From: TMED78 sp036337035
GTDB lineage: Bacteria; Pseudomonadota; Gammaproteobacteria; Steroidobacterales; Rariloculaceae
DNA: 64,000 nt
Assembly (NCBI GenBank): GCA_036337035.1
Contig: JAYZFC010000002.1
Span: 248,001-312,000, forward strand
Reading direction: 5' to 3'
The notes beneath the pieces are model-generated. The model saw only the letters and a list, made by a program, of their open reading frames with translations. It did no database searches and was not told where the DNA came from. A program made the translations under genes and the position numbers. Below are positions 1 to 9,603 of this stretch, one piece after another (positions within the stretch are counted from its first letter, which is position 1; each line of letters opens with the position of its first letter).

Positions 1-1
1 T

Positions 2-1765
2 TTAATCAGGCTTCTTTAATCTTATCCCTAATTCTTTTAGCTGGTCAGTGTTCGCAACACTAGGGGATCCCATTAAAAGATCACTAGCTGTCTGAGTCTT
101 TGGAAATGCAATAACATCTCTGATACTCTCAGCATTACTAGACATTAACATAACTATTCTATCTAGCCCAAAAGCAATTCCCCCATGAGGAGGGCAACCA
201 TATTGCATTGCTTCTAAAAAGAAACCAAATTTTTCATCAGCTTCTGTTTTGTTTATATCAAGTATTTTAAATATAGCTGACTGCATTTCTGAATTGTGAA
301 TTCTTATCGATCCTCCACCAATTTCTGAACCATTCAAAACCATATCATATGCTTTGGAAAAAACTTTTCCTGGATTCTCTAATATTTCTTTAGTTGAGTC
401 TATTGTTGGAGAAGTAAATGGATGATGAGTAGATGTCCACCCACTCTTATCTTTATCAAAAAGAGGAAAATCTGTTACCCACAAAGGTTTCCAATCATTT
501 TCTAAAAGATTTAAATCTAAGGCAACTCTATCCCTTAAAAAACCTAAACTGTCGTTAACCACCCGAACTTTATCTGCTCCAAAAAAAATTAAATCACCAG
601 TATTTACTTTAAGCTTATCTAGTAATAATTTTAATGAATCTTGAGATAAAAATTTAATTATTGGAGACTGAAGACCCTCTATACCTTTGCTAGTATCATT
701 TACCTTTATGTAAGCTAAGCCTTTAGCACCATACTTTGATACAATCTCTGTATAATCATCAATTTCCTTTCTAGTTAATTTACTTCCATCAGGAATAACC
801 ATAGCTGCAACTCTAGATCCTTCAGTATTAGCAGGCTCTGAAAAAACTTTAAAATCAACTTTCTTAAATAACTCTGACACCTCTATTAATTTTATTGGGT
901 TCCTTAAATCAGGATTATCCTGACCATAACTTTCAAGAGCCTCAGAATAAGTCATTCTAGGAAATGGATCTGGAAGATCAACATCTATAACAGCTTTAAA
1001 AGTTTCTCTAATCAAAGCCTCCATTAATACCATAATTTGGCTCTGATCCAAGAAGGAGGTTTCAATATCGATTTGTGTAAATTCTGGCTGTCTATCTGCT
1101 CTTAAATCTTCATCTCTAAAACACTTAACTATTTGATAGTATCTATCAAATCCTGACATCATGAGTAACTGTTTCATCAGTTGTGGAGACTGCGGTAAAG
1201 CAAAAAAATTTCCTAATTGAGTTCTACTAGGCACTAGATAATCTCTTGCACCTTCAGGAGTAGTTTTAGATAACATAGGTGTTTCTATCTCTATAAAATC
1301 TGCCCTATCAAGCAATTTTCGTATGGTTTGTGTAACTTTATGGCGAAGACGAATGTTATTTTGCATACCTTCTCTTCTCAAATCTAAATACCTATACCGC
1401 AATCTCATTTCTTCACTAGCATTCTCCTCATGATGAAAAGGCGGAGTTTTAGACTTATTAATAACTTCAAGACTATCTGCTAAAAGTTCAACTTCACCAG
1501 ATTCTAAATCTCTATTAATAGTTCCTTCTGGTCGCTCTCTAATAGTTCCTTTAATATTTAAGACATATTCTCCTCTGATTTTTTCTGCCTGAGAAAAAAT
1601 AAAATCATTATCGGGATCGAAAACTACCTGAAGCAACCCTTCTCTATCTCTTAAGTCTATGAAAATTACACCGCCGTGGTCCCTTCTTCGGTGTACCCAA
1701 CCTGCAACAGATATTTCCTTACCTAGAAGAGATCTGTCTATTTGGCCACAATAATGAGTTCTCAT
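2..1765 (-). CDS. aspS: Aspartyl-tRNA synthetase, probably non-discriminating
   Basis: Cytosolic class II synthetase that charges tRNA-Asp. The 587 residues match the bacterial AspRS length: N-terminal OB-fold anticodon domain (about 1-105), catalytic core with motif 1 (ETPMLSKTTPEGARDY, about 161-176), motif 2 (FRDEDLRADRQPEF, about 216-229) and motif 3 (GIAFGLDRIVML, 529-540), with the bacterial GAD insertion between motifs 2 and 3. ATG start; the stop lies at the window edge, so the gene appears complete. Residues His30 and Gly81 are those described for the non-discriminating Pseudomonas enzyme (E. coli has Leu and Lys), so it may also form Asp-tRNA-Asn; that is inference. It follows fmdB and a DUF502 gene on the same strand, a conserved grouping. 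Confidence 0.97.
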   Translation of the reverse strand: MRTHYCGQIDRSLLGKEISVAGWVHRRRDHGGVIFIDLRDREGLLQVVFDPDNDFIFSQAEKIRGEYVLNIKGTIRERPEGTINRDLESGEVELLADSLEVINKSKTPPFHHEENASEEMRLRYRYLDLRREGMQNNIRLRHKVTQTIRKLLDRADFIEIETPMLSKTTPEGARDYLVPSRTQLGNFFALPQSPQLMKQLLMMSGFDRYYQIVKCFRDEDLRADRQPEFTQIDIETSFLDQSQIMVLMEALIRETFKAVIDVDLPDPFPRMTYSEALESYGQDNPDLRNPIKLIEVSELFKKVDFKVFSEPANTEGSRVAAMVIPDGSKLTRKEIDDYTEIVSKYGAKGLAYIKVNDTSKGIEGLQSPIIKFLSQDSLKLLLDKLKVNTGDLIFFGADKVRVVNDSLGFLRDRVALDLNLLENDWKPLWVTDFPLFDKDKSGWTSTHHPFTSPTIDSTKEILENPGKVFSKAYDMVLNGSEIGGGSIRIHNSEMQSAIFKILDINKTEADEKFGFFLEAMQYGCPPHGGIAFGLDRIVMLMSSNAESIRDVIAFPKTQTASDLLMGSPSVANTDQLKELGIRLKKPD

Positions 1766-1808
1766 AAGATAAATTCCTTTTTTTAAATTATTATTATAAT
1801 AATGAATT

Positions 1809-2459
1809 CTAAGATTTAGAAGCTCGAGATGCAGCCTTATTTTTCGGATTTACTGGATGCCACTCTGGAACAACTACACCCAATGAGATAATCATCTTTA
1901 AAGCATCCTCAACTGGCATATCTAGCTCAATAATATTCTCCTTCGGTATCATTAACATAAAGCCTGAAGTAGGATTGGGTGTTGTTGGAAGGAATACTGT
2001 TATAAGATCTCTCCCTGTTTTATCTTCTATCTCTTTTGGGTGTTCTGATGTCTGAAAGCATATACTATATATATCCTTACTTGGATATTGCACTAATATA
2101 ACCCTTTCAAAAGCAGAATGAGAATCGCCAAAAACTAATTCTAAAAATTTTTTTATCCCAGCATATATAGTGCTTACTAGTGGAATTTTTGATAGAAGAG
2201 ATTCAAAAAAAACAACCGTTCGCTTGCCAATAAAATTAGCACCTACCATACCAGTTATCATAAGGACCAGTATGGTTAATATTGCTCCTAATCCTATAAT
2301 ATTAAAACCAAATAAATGCTCTGGTTGCAATGATTCAGGCAAAAGAAGAAGTACGCCATCCATTATGTCCAAAAGCAACAAAAAAACTAGAATTGTAGCT
2401 CCTAATGGAACCCAAATAAGAAGCCCGGCAATCAAATAACGTCTTATTTTATTTATCAT
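1809..2459 (-). CDS. DUF502 family inner-membrane protein
   Basis: 216-residue membrane protein of the DUF502 family, whose function is unknown. Two hydrophobic segments are visible near the N-terminus (about residues 8-30 and 52-75), followed by the family-typical stretch with SKIPLVSTIYAGIKKFLE and a soluble domain with PTTPNPTSGFMLMIP. The end is basic and polar. ATG start. Its first 11 bases overlap the end of the upstream fmdB gene and aspS follows 43 bases downstream, so the three genes are probably co-transcribed and translationally coupled. The family assignment is firm from the sequence pattern; no biochemical role can be inferred beyond an inner-membrane location. Confidence 0.85.
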   Translation of the reverse strand: MINKIRRYLIAGLLIWVPLGATILVFLLLLDIMDGVLLLLPESLQPEHLFGFNIIGLGAILTILVLMITGMVGANFIGKRTVVFFESLLSKIPLVSTIYAGIKKFLELVFGDSHSAFERVILVQYPSKDIYSICFQTSEHPKEIEDKTGRDLITVFLPTTPNPTSGFMLMIPKENIIELDMPVEDALKMIISLGVVVPEWHPVNPKNKAASRASKS

Positions 2460-2793
2460 TTTTGCCCTTTACTTCCATCTTTTTTTTTGTAGACTCTTTA
2501 GATTGATTATTTTCTGAATTGCTCTTAGTAATCTTATCACCCTTTTTATTTTTATTTTCATCTACTTTTTTAATATCAGAATTATCTACTAGATTTCTCT
2601 TCTTATCATTACTTGATTTAAAATCAGTTTCATACCAACCACTACCCTTTAATCTAAATACTGGCGCAGAAATAAGCCGCCTTAAGCTATTTTTCTCGCA
2701 TTTCGGACAAATTACTAGTGGCTTATCACTAATTTTTTGTAATTCATTTAGATGATGTTTACAGGAATCGCAGCGATATTCGTATATAGGCAT
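2449..2793 (-). CDS. FmdB-type zinc-ribbon protein with long charged tail
   Basis: 114 residues. The N-terminal 45 residues form the FmdB/CxxC_CxxC_SSSS zinc ribbon: start MPIYEYRCDSC, then CPKC about 20 residues later, giving two Cys pairs for one zinc. The motif KGSGWYETDF, usual at the end of this family, follows. The remaining roughly 50 residues are a low-complexity Lys/Asn/Ser tail that is probably disordered. The family is often called a putative regulatory protein, but its role is not established. It sits between clpB (26 bases upstream) and the DUF502 gene, with which it overlaps by 11 bases. Confidence 0.85.
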   Translation of the reverse strand: MPIYEYRCDSCKHHLNELQKISDKPLVICPKCEKNSLRRLISAPVFRLKGSGWYETDFKSSNDKKRNLVDNSDIKKVDENKNKKGDKITKSNSENNQSKESTKKKMEVKGKNDK

Positions 2794-2819
2794 TCCTAAT
2801 CCTCTCTAATAATATATTT

Positions 2820-5405
2820 TTAGTGCTTAAGAACTTTCTCAAAATAGAAATCTTTTTTTCTTATCTCTACCTTAATTATGTCACCAGGTAAAAATTTCCC
2901 TTTTAAAATAGCTTCAGCCAGAGGATTTTCAAGTTCAACTTGTAATACTCTTTTTAATGGCCTAGCTCCATAATCTTTATGATACCCTGCATTAGATAAT
3001 TTTTCTAAAGCCTCGTCAGAAAACTTTATGGTAATACCCTTTTCTTCTAGCTTTTTATGTAGTTTTTGTATCTGAATATCAACTATTTTTCTAATATGTT
3101 TAGCACTTAATGGATGAAATACTACTATATCATCTATACGATTAATAAATTCAGGTTTAAAACTATCTTTTACAACGCTCATAACTGATTTCTTCATAGA
3201 AGGGTAATCCTTTCGATCAAGACCATCTATCAGCTCCCCTCCAAGATTAGATGTCATAACTATAACTGAGTTTCTAAAATCAACGGTCCTCCCATGTCCA
3301 TCAGTTAATCTTCCATCATCTAAAACTTGAAGTAATATATTAAAAATATCACTATGTGCCTTCTCTATCTCATCAATTAATATTATTGAGTAAGGCTTTC
3401 TCCTGACAGCTTCTGTCAAATAACCTCCTTCCTCATAACCAACATACCCAGGCGGGGCACCTATCAACCTAGCTACAGAATGTTTTTCCATAAACTCAGA
3501 CATATCTATTCGAATCATGGAGTCCTCTGAGTCAAACAGAAAATGTGCTAAAGATTTTGTTAACTCTGTCTTTCCAACTCCAGTTGGGCCAAGAAAAAGA
3601 AATGAGCCGTATGGTCTATCGAAATCTGAAAGTCCGGCTCTTGACCTTCTAACAGCATTTGCTACTGCACTTACTGCTTCACTCTGTCCTACGACTTTTA
3701 ATCCTAAAGAGCTTTCCATTGATACAAGTTTATCTTTCTCGCTTTCAAGCATTTTATTAACAGGTATTCCTGTCCATTTAGAAACAATCTCAGCAACTTC
3801 ACCTTCAGTAACTTTATTTCTAACTAAGCTATAATCTGTATTTTCAGAAACAATCGCTTCTTTTAATTGTTTTTCAAGCTCTGGAATTTTCCCGTATTGC
3901 AATTCAGACATTTTTCCTAAATCTCTAGCTCTGTTTGCTTGTTCTAGCTCAATCTTAGCTTTTTCTAAACTCTCCTTAGCAGAAGATGCACCTTGCATAA
4001 TAGATTTTTCTGATTTCCATAGATCATCTAACTCAGTAAATTCCTTTTCTATTCTCTCTATCTCAATCTCTAAGTCCTTAAGCTTCATCTTTGATGCCTC
4101 ACTGGACTCTTTCTTAAGTGCTTCCAGTTCTATCTTTCTTTTTATTAGCTTTCTCTCTAATCTATCTAAATCTTCTGGCTTAGAGTCAATTTCCATCCTA
4201 ATTAGAGATGCTGCCTCATCAATCAAATCTATTGCTTTATCTGGTAACTGTCGTCCACTAATATAGCGATTTGATAATACAGATGCAGAAACAATTGCTG
4301 CATCAGTTATCTCTACACCATGATGAATCTCATACCTTTCTTTTAGCCCTCTGAGTATAGCTATACTATCTTCAACATCAGGCTGCTCAACTAATATTTT
4401 TTGAAATCTTCTTTCTAGAGCAGCATCCTTCTCTAAATATTGTCTATATTCATCTAATGTAGTAGCACCAACACAATGAAGGTCGCCTCTTGCAAGAGCT
4501 GGCTTTAGCATATTTCCAGCATCCATAGCCCCTTCAGATTTTCCAGCACCAACAACCATATGAAGCTCATCAACAAAAAGGATAACTTGTCCCTCTTGTT
4601 TAGCTAATTCATTTAATAGGGCTTTTAATCTCTCTTCAAATTCGCCCCTAAATTTTGCCCCTGCTATTAGAGATCCTAAATCTAAAGAAAGCACTCTCTT
4701 AGACTTGAGTCCATCTGGGACTTCTGAATTTATTATCCTTTGAGCTAAACCTTCTATTATGGCTGTTTTTCCAACTCCAGGTTCTCCAATCAATACAGGG
4801 TTGTTTTTTGTTCTTCTCTGTAAAACTTGAATAGTTCTTCTAATTTCATCATCTCTTCCAATAACAGGATCTAGTTTTCCTTGCTCAGCCCTCTCTGTTA
4901 GATCAATCGTATATTTCGCTAGGGCTTGTCTAGATTCTTCTGCATTAGGATCATCAACACTAGAACCCGCTCTTAAATCTTTAATTGCTTTTTCAAGCGC
5001 TTCTGAACTTAAACCATTATCCTTTAGTAATCTTCCCAAATCACTTCTATCATTAGTTGCAGCAAGAACAAAAAATTCACTAGAAATATAGCTATCTCCA
5101 TAATCTTTAGAAATATTATCAGCTATATCTAATAGCTTACTCAAGGCATTGGAGATATGTGTGTCGCCAAGCTGATTACTAGAAATTTTAGGAAAATTAT
5201 TAATAATTTTCCTAAGTCCATCACTTAATCTAGATATATTTACCCCTGTTTTTAATAATAAACCTCTAATAGTATTAATGTCTTGAGCTAATAAAGAGGA
5301 CATAAGATGTGCGGGCTCAATAAATTGATGATCGTTATCCAACGCTAAAGATTGTGCATTAGACAATGCAATTTCTAAATTACTTGTAAGTTTATCTGCT
5401 CTCAT
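2820..5405 (-). CDS. clpB: ClpB protein disaggregase
   Basis: Cytosolic hexameric AAA+ chaperone that pulls polypeptides out of aggregates together with DnaK. The 861 residues match E. coli ClpB. Order: N-terminal Clp_N repeats (1-145), NBD1 with Walker A GEPGVGKT at 207-214, the coiled-coil M domain (about 405-525, rich in Glu/Lys/Leu), and NBD2 with Walker A GPTGVGKT near 606 and the pore-loop region GAPPGYVGYEEGG. There is no ClpP-binding IGF/L loop, consistent with ClpB rather than ClpA. ATG start. A heat-shock-type promoter lies 34 bases upstream. Neighbours pgeF, rluD and bamD are in the order known from Pseudomonas. Confidence 0.98.
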   Translation of the reverse strand: MRADKLTSNLEIALSNAQSLALDNDHQFIEPAHLMSSLLAQDINTIRGLLLKTGVNISRLSDGLRKIINNFPKISSNQLGDTHISNALSKLLDIADNISKDYGDSYISSEFFVLAATNDRSDLGRLLKDNGLSSEALEKAIKDLRAGSSVDDPNAEESRQALAKYTIDLTERAEQGKLDPVIGRDDEIRRTIQVLQRRTKNNPVLIGEPGVGKTAIIEGLAQRIINSEVPDGLKSKRVLSLDLGSLIAGAKFRGEFEERLKALLNELAKQEGQVILFVDELHMVVGAGKSEGAMDAGNMLKPALARGDLHCVGATTLDEYRQYLEKDAALERRFQKILVEQPDVEDSIAILRGLKERYEIHHGVEITDAAIVSASVLSNRYISGRQLPDKAIDLIDEAASLIRMEIDSKPEDLDRLERKLIKRKIELEALKKESSEASKMKLKDLEIEIERIEKEFTELDDLWKSEKSIMQGASSAKESLEKAKIELEQANRARDLGKMSELQYGKIPELEKQLKEAIVSENTDYSLVRNKVTEGEVAEIVSKWTGIPVNKMLESEKDKLVSMESSLGLKVVGQSEAVSAVANAVRRSRAGLSDFDRPYGSFLFLGPTGVGKTELTKSLAHFLFDSEDSMIRIDMSEFMEKHSVARLIGAPPGYVGYEEGGYLTEAVRRKPYSIILIDEIEKAHSDIFNILLQVLDDGRLTDGHGRTVDFRNSVIVMTSNLGGELIDGLDRKDYPSMKKSVMSVVKDSFKPEFINRIDDIVVFHPLSAKHIRKIVDIQIQKLHKKLEEKGITIKFSDEALEKLSNAGYHKDYGARPLKRVLQVELENPLAEAILKGKFLPGDIIKVEIRKKDFYFEKVLKH

Positions 5406-5439
5406 AATATTTAATAATTATTACTATTCAAAATAATTA

Positions 5440-5465
5440 ATGGGGATTACTGGAGAAATATCAAC
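5440..5465 (-). promoter_or_regulatory. Candidate sigma32 (heat-shock) promoter of clpB
   Basis: On the minus strand, GTTGATA (5459-5465) is followed after 13 bases by CCCCAT (5440-5445), then TA. This resembles the RpoH consensus CTTGAAA, 11-16 bases, CCCCATNT. The -10 element matches fully in its core; the -35 is weaker. Transcription would begin near 5433, about 28 bases before the clpB ATG. clpB is a classical RpoH target in Gammaproteobacteria. No other promoter-like element in the 79-base gap is as convincing. Confidence 0.55.
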
Positions 5466-5484
5466 TTATAAATTACTTCAGCAC

Positions 5485-6204
5485 TTAATCTAACCATAAA
5501 ATAGTAGCCATTCTTCCACTCTTAGAATCTCTACGATATGAAAAAAAACGATTTTTCTCATTAAATGTACAGAAATTACCCCCATATATTGAATATATTT
5601 CAAAATGATTAAATATCAATCTAGCAAGACCGTAAAGATCTAGATTCCAAGAATTATTAGTATTTTTTTTGAATTGAGAATCAACAGCAATATTAAGATT
5701 TCTGAAAGCTTGATAAACTTTATCACTAACCTGATAAGCAGCTTGGCTTATACCAGGGCCCATCCAAACAATTAATTCACTAGGGTTACAATCCATAAGT
5801 TTGATAGCATTCTGGATAATTCCACTAGATAATCCACGCCAACCTCCATGTAATGCACAAATTTTATCTTCTACAGTTGATGAGATAAGTATAGGCAGAC
5901 AATCAGCCGAAAGAATAGCTAAAACATTTTTCTTTTTCTGAGTAAATAAACCATCTCCTTCTATGTTTTTAATTATTGTATTATCTATGTCTATTACTAA
6001 AGAGCTATGGATCTGATTTAACCATATAGGTTCATTTGGTAAATCAAAGTATTCAACTAATCTTTTTCTATTTAATATAATTTTTTCTTTATTAATATCT
6101 AATTGAAATGAAAAATTATTTTCAGAATAATCTCCTATCTCAGTAGTAAAGGCCTTAACATTTTTTTTTACAGGCCAATCTGGTTTTACACATTTAATTT
6201 TCAT
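5485..6204 (-). CDS. pgeF: PgeF/YfiH purine nucleoside phosphorylase (laccase-domain protein)
   Basis: Member of the YfiH/LACC1 family (multicopper polyphenol oxidase domain by old name), with purine nucleoside phosphorylase activity shown for relatives and a role in peptidoglycan fidelity in E. coli. The metal and active-site signatures are present: NQIHSS (His), SADCLPIL (Cys) and CALHGGWRG (His). 239 residues from the chosen ATG at 6204; the frame opens at a TTG two codons earlier but the ATG is preferred. It overlaps the end of rluD by 11 bases, the usual rluD-pgeF pair, and precedes clpB. Confidence 0.92.
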   Translation of the reverse strand: MKIKCVKPDWPVKKNVKAFTTEIGDYSENNFSFQLDINKEKIILNRKRLVEYFDLPNEPIWLNQIHSSLVIDIDNTIIKNIEGDGLFTQKKKNVLAILSADCLPILISSTVEDKICALHGGWRGLSSGIIQNAIKLMDCNPSELIVWMGPGISQAAYQVSDKVYQAFRNLNIAVDSQFKKNTNNSWNLDLYGLARLIFNHFEIYSIYGGNFCTFNEKNRFFSYRRDSKSGRMATILWLD

Positions 6205-7159
6205 CAACAAATAGTTCTTTATCTCTTGCTAATATTATTAATATATCACTCATATCTTTAGGTAAAGAAGATGTAAATGAAATACCTTTACCTGATGAGG
6301 GATGAATAAATGATAGATAACTTGCATGAAGTGCTTGTCTTTTAAATTTAGAAATTGAGTCCTTCAATTCATTAGAGGGGGATGAAGGTAATATTGGTCT
6401 TCCTCCGTATATAGGATCTCCTAATAATGGATAGTTTTCATAGGATAAATGAACTCTTATTTGATGAGTTCTACCCGTTTCTATTTTAATTTCTAATAAA
6501 CAGTGAGCTCTAAATTTCTCAATTACTTTATAGAATGTTTTAGCAGGTTTTCCATTATTATTAACAGTCATTTTTAACCTATCTCTGGGATTTCTAGAAA
6601 TAGGATGGTCAATTGTTCCGCCAGATATTGGAATATTGTTACAAATACCAGAATAAATCTTTGTAACTCTCCTATCTTTTATCTGATTAATTAAGCTTAA
6701 GTAGCTAGCTGACTTCCTTGCCACAACAATTAGCCCACTTGTATCTTTATCAAGACGATGAACGATTCCTGCTCTGGGCAATATTCCCTGATTAGGGTCT
6801 AAATATAGTAACCCATTTTGCAAAGTACCAGAATGATTGCCTGCACCTGGATGAATAACAAGTCCACTAGGCTTATTTATTATATAGAAATCATTATCCT
6901 TATGTATTATATCTAATGGAATGTTTTCCGGCTCAATAGGAATTACTGGCTCTAGATCAACATCAAGATTGATGACCTGCCCTTTAAAAACCTTAGTCTT
7001 TGGATCCGCTCTTTTCCCATTTAATGTTAACTGACCAGACTCAATCCACCCTTTTAGCTGACTTCTAGAAAATCTATTAAAAGACTTTGCCGAAGCTTGA
7101 TCTAAGCGAATTCCAGAAAGCTCATTGGTAACTATTATGTTTTCGTTGACCTTTTCCAA
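6194..7159 (-). CDS. rluD: Ribosomal large subunit pseudouridine synthase D
   Basis: Makes pseudouridines in helix 69 of 23S rRNA. An N-terminal S4 domain (GIRLDQASAKSFNRFSRSQL) is followed by the RluA-type catalytic domain with GIVHRLDKDTSG, whose Asp (residue 137 from the start used) is the nucleophile. The frame contains no ATG near the expected N-terminus. I chose the TTG at 7159 because it places RLDQ at about residue 18-21, as in E. coli RluD, and has a GGA about 9 bases upstream; a TTG at 7189 is the alternative and would add 10 residues. Overlaps pgeF and is divergent from bamD. Confidence 0.93.
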   Translation of the reverse strand: MEKVNENIIVTNELSGIRLDQASAKSFNRFSRSQLKGWIESGQLTLNGKRADPKTKVFKGQVINLDVDLEPVIPIEPENIPLDIIHKDNDFYIINKPSGLVIHPGAGNHSGTLQNGLLYLDPNQGILPRAGIVHRLDKDTSGLIVVARKSASYLSLINQIKDRRVTKIYSGICNNIPISGGTIDHPISRNPRDRLKMTVNNNGKPAKTFYKVIEKFRAHCLLEIKIETGRTHQIRVHLSYENYPLLGDPIYGGRPILPSSPSNELKDSISKFKRQALHASYLSFIHPSSGKGISFTSSLPKDMSDILIILARDKELFVDEN

Positions 7160-7261
7160 GTTTTTAAATCCAAAAGAACAAAATTTCAAAATATGTTAAT
7201 ATTTTATGAAAATAAAAAATATTTACATTATCATTATTTAAATAAACCTACACTATTATTT

Positions 7262-8002
7262 ATGATTAAAATACATAAAAAAATTTCAATTATATGTCTT
7301 ATATTTATTGTCCTTTCATCCTGTACCAACAGTGATAATGATATTTTAGATGAAGGTGGTGAAGCCCTTTATCAAAGAGGTATTGAAAGTATGGCTGATG
7401 GAAATTATCCAACAGCTTTGGCTTATTTCCAAGCACTTGAAGCTAACTACCCATTTAGCAACCTAACTAGGCAAGCTCAATTAGATATAATTTATGTATA
7501 TTATAAAAGTTCACAGCCAGAGTTAGCAATAGATGCTGCGGAAGAGTTTGAAAGGGAAAACCCTACGCATCCTAGAGTTGATTATTGTTTATATATTATT
7601 GGACTGTCATATTTTGATGAATCTCCTAACTTCCTAGAAAGATGGTTTAGTGTAGATCTTGATATTCGCCCCCCAAAAAATACACTCCAGGCTTTTCAGA
7701 GTTTCCAAGAGCTCTTAAGAAGATTTCCTAATAGTCAATATGCCCCTGATGCTAGAGAAAGAATGATTTTCCTCAGAAATAGATTAGCTGCTTATGAAAA
7801 TCATGTAGCAGAATATTATATTAGGCGAGGAGCTTATTTAGCTGCAATAAATAGAGCAAAATATGCATTAGAACACTACTCTGGCTCACCAGAATTAGAA
7901 ATTTCACTAACTCTAATGATTAATGCTTATGAAATGATTGGAATGAATAATTTGGCTTCTGATGCAAGAAGAATTTTAGATGAAAATTTTCCTAGTCAAT
8001 AA
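7262..8002 (+). CDS. bamD: BamD outer-membrane assembly lipoprotein
   Basis: Essential lipoprotein of the BAM complex, anchored to the periplasmic face of the outer membrane. From the ATG at 7262 the protein has 246 residues and starts with a signal peptide ending in the lipobox LSSC (lipidated Cys21), followed by TPR repeats (GIESMADGNYPTALAYFQAL and later copies). An upstream in-frame ATG at 7193 would bury the signal peptide behind 23 hydrophilic residues, so it was rejected. BamD families carry about 245 residues, in agreement. Divergent from rluD; its last 7 bases overlap the convergent nadE gene. Confidence 0.95.
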   Translation: MIKIHKKISIICLIFIVLSSCTNSDNDILDEGGEALYQRGIESMADGNYPTALAYFQALEANYPFSNLTRQAQLDIIYVYYKSSQPELAIDAAEEFERENPTHPRVDYCLYIIGLSYFDESPNFLERWFSVDLDIRPPKNTLQAFQSFQELLRRFPNSQYAPDARERMIFLRNRLAAYENHVAEYYIRRGAYLAAINRAKYALEHYSGSPELEISLTLMINAYEMIGMNNLASDARRILDENFPSQ

Positions 8003-9603
8003 CCAGAAGTAATAGGGTATCTCCAATCTCTTCCAAATGCTCTTTTACTAATTCTTACACCTGGTGGAGACTGCCTTCTCTTGTATTCATTTTTTTTAAC
8101 CAGTTCTAAAATTCTTACAACAACCTGTCTATCAAAGCCAAGATTTTCAATCTGCTCTACTGAGGAGTCTCTTTCTATAAACTCTTCAAGTATAGAATCT
8201 AGAATTTTATAATCAGGTAAACTGTCACTATCTTTCTGATTTTCTCTTAGTTCAGCAGAAGGCTCACGAGATATAACTCTTTCTGGTATAACTGAGCTAA
8301 TAGTGTTTCTATAATGTGCTAATTTATATACTAATGTTTTGCTACAATCCTTTAAAGGAGCGAACCCTCCTGCCATATCTCCATATAATGTTGCATAACC
8401 AACTGCCATTTCACTTTTATTACCAGTAGTTAGAAGCAAACTATTCATCTTATTTGAAAGAGCCATAAGTATAATACCTCGGCATCTAGCCTGGATATTT
8501 TCTTCAGTTACATCTTGCTTTAGTCCAAAAAAAGAGTCTTTTAACAAATCTAAGCTCGATTGGAAAATTTTTTCAATCGATATAATTTTATAATTAACAT
8601 TTAAATTTTCAGCCTGAAGACGAGAGTCCTCTAAACTAATTTCTGAAGTAAATCTAGAAGGCATCATTATAGTTTCAACACGGTCACCTCCTAGAGCATC
8701 ATAGGCAACACACAATGTTAAGGCAGAATCTATACCTCCAGATAAACCTAAAATGACATTCTTAAAGTTATTTTTATTAACATAATCTTTTGTTCCTAAA
8801 ACTAATGCATCATAGATACTCTTAATTGATGATTGCTCAGGAGAGATATTATTAGCCTTAAATTGAATTGATCCTGAATTTTGCTCGACCTCAATATAAT
8901 CTATTTGCTCTAAGAAACTATTAGATCTTTGTATTACTTTACCATCTGAATTTAATATAAACGAAGCTCCATCAAACACAAGCTCATCTTGTCCGCCTAC
9001 CATATTTACATAAATGACAGGAACTCCATTTTTTTTAGCCTTAGAAGATAAAGTTTTCTCTCTTAATAAACTTTTATCTATCTGGTAAGGGGAACCATTG
9101 ATAGCAACTAAAAAATCAGCCCCTTGAGAACATGTAAGATCAAATGGGCCATCCTCCCAAATATCTTCACAAATTAAAATACCAATCTTTAAGCCCATAA
9201 AATTAACGACTGAGATTTTATCTCCTGGTTTAAAATACCTCTGCTCATCAAAAACAGAATAATTAGGCAGTATTAATTTCCTATGTCTAACTATCTCTTG
9301 TTGATCAAAAATAAAAGCTGCTGAATTATGAATATAATCTTTATTGTGCTCTGGAAAACCTACACAGATAGCTATATCTTTTGTTTTAGATTTAAGATAC
9401 TCAATGGATTTCTCTACTCTTTTCTTCATACCATGATGAAATAAAAGATCTTCTGGGGGGTATCCTGAAATTGCTAGTTCAGGATAAATAACCAAATCAC
9501 ATTTCTCTTTATCTCGAGCTTCTTCTGCAATAGAAATAATTTTCTTTGTATTTGATTCTATTGCACCTACATGGGTATTGATTTGTGCAATTGCAATTCT
9601 CAC
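7996..9603 (-). CDS. nadE: Glutamine-dependent NAD+ synthetase
   Basis: Two-domain enzyme that amidates deamido-NAD with ammonia from glutamine, the last step of NAD synthesis. The N-terminal nitrilase-fold glutaminase has its triad Glu42 (YPELAISGY), Lys109 (HRKLILPNY) and Cys145 (ILICEDIWE). The C-terminal synthetase has the PP-loop SGGIDS at 288-293. 535 residues, typical for the long NadE form. Translation starts at GTG, overlapping the sucD stop as GTGA, so it is probably coupled to sucCD. Grouping with sucCD is unremarkable metabolically but conserves transcription direction. The 3' end overlaps bamD by 7 bases. Confidence 0.96.
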   Translation of the reverse strand: MRIAIAQINTHVGAIESNTKKIISIAEEARDKEKCDLVIYPELAISGYPPEDLLFHHGMKKRVEKSIEYLKSKTKDIAICVGFPEHNKDYIHNSAAFIFDQQEIVRHRKLILPNYSVFDEQRYFKPGDKISVVNFMGLKIGILICEDIWEDGPFDLTCSQGADFLVAINGSPYQIDKSLLREKTLSSKAKKNGVPVIYVNMVGGQDELVFDGASFILNSDGKVIQRSNSFLEQIDYIEVEQNSGSIQFKANNISPEQSSIKSIYDALVLGTKDYVNKNNFKNVILGLSGGIDSALTLCVAYDALGGDRVETIMMPSRFTSEISLEDSRLQAENLNVNYKIISIEKIFQSSLDLLKDSFFGLKQDVTEENIQARCRGIILMALSNKMNSLLLTTGNKSEMAVGYATLYGDMAGGFAPLKDCSKTLVYKLAHYRNTISSVIPERVISREPSAELRENQKDSDSLPDYKILDSILEEFIERDSSVEQIENLGFDRQVVVRILELVKKNEYKRRQSPPGVRISKRAFGRDWRYPITSGY

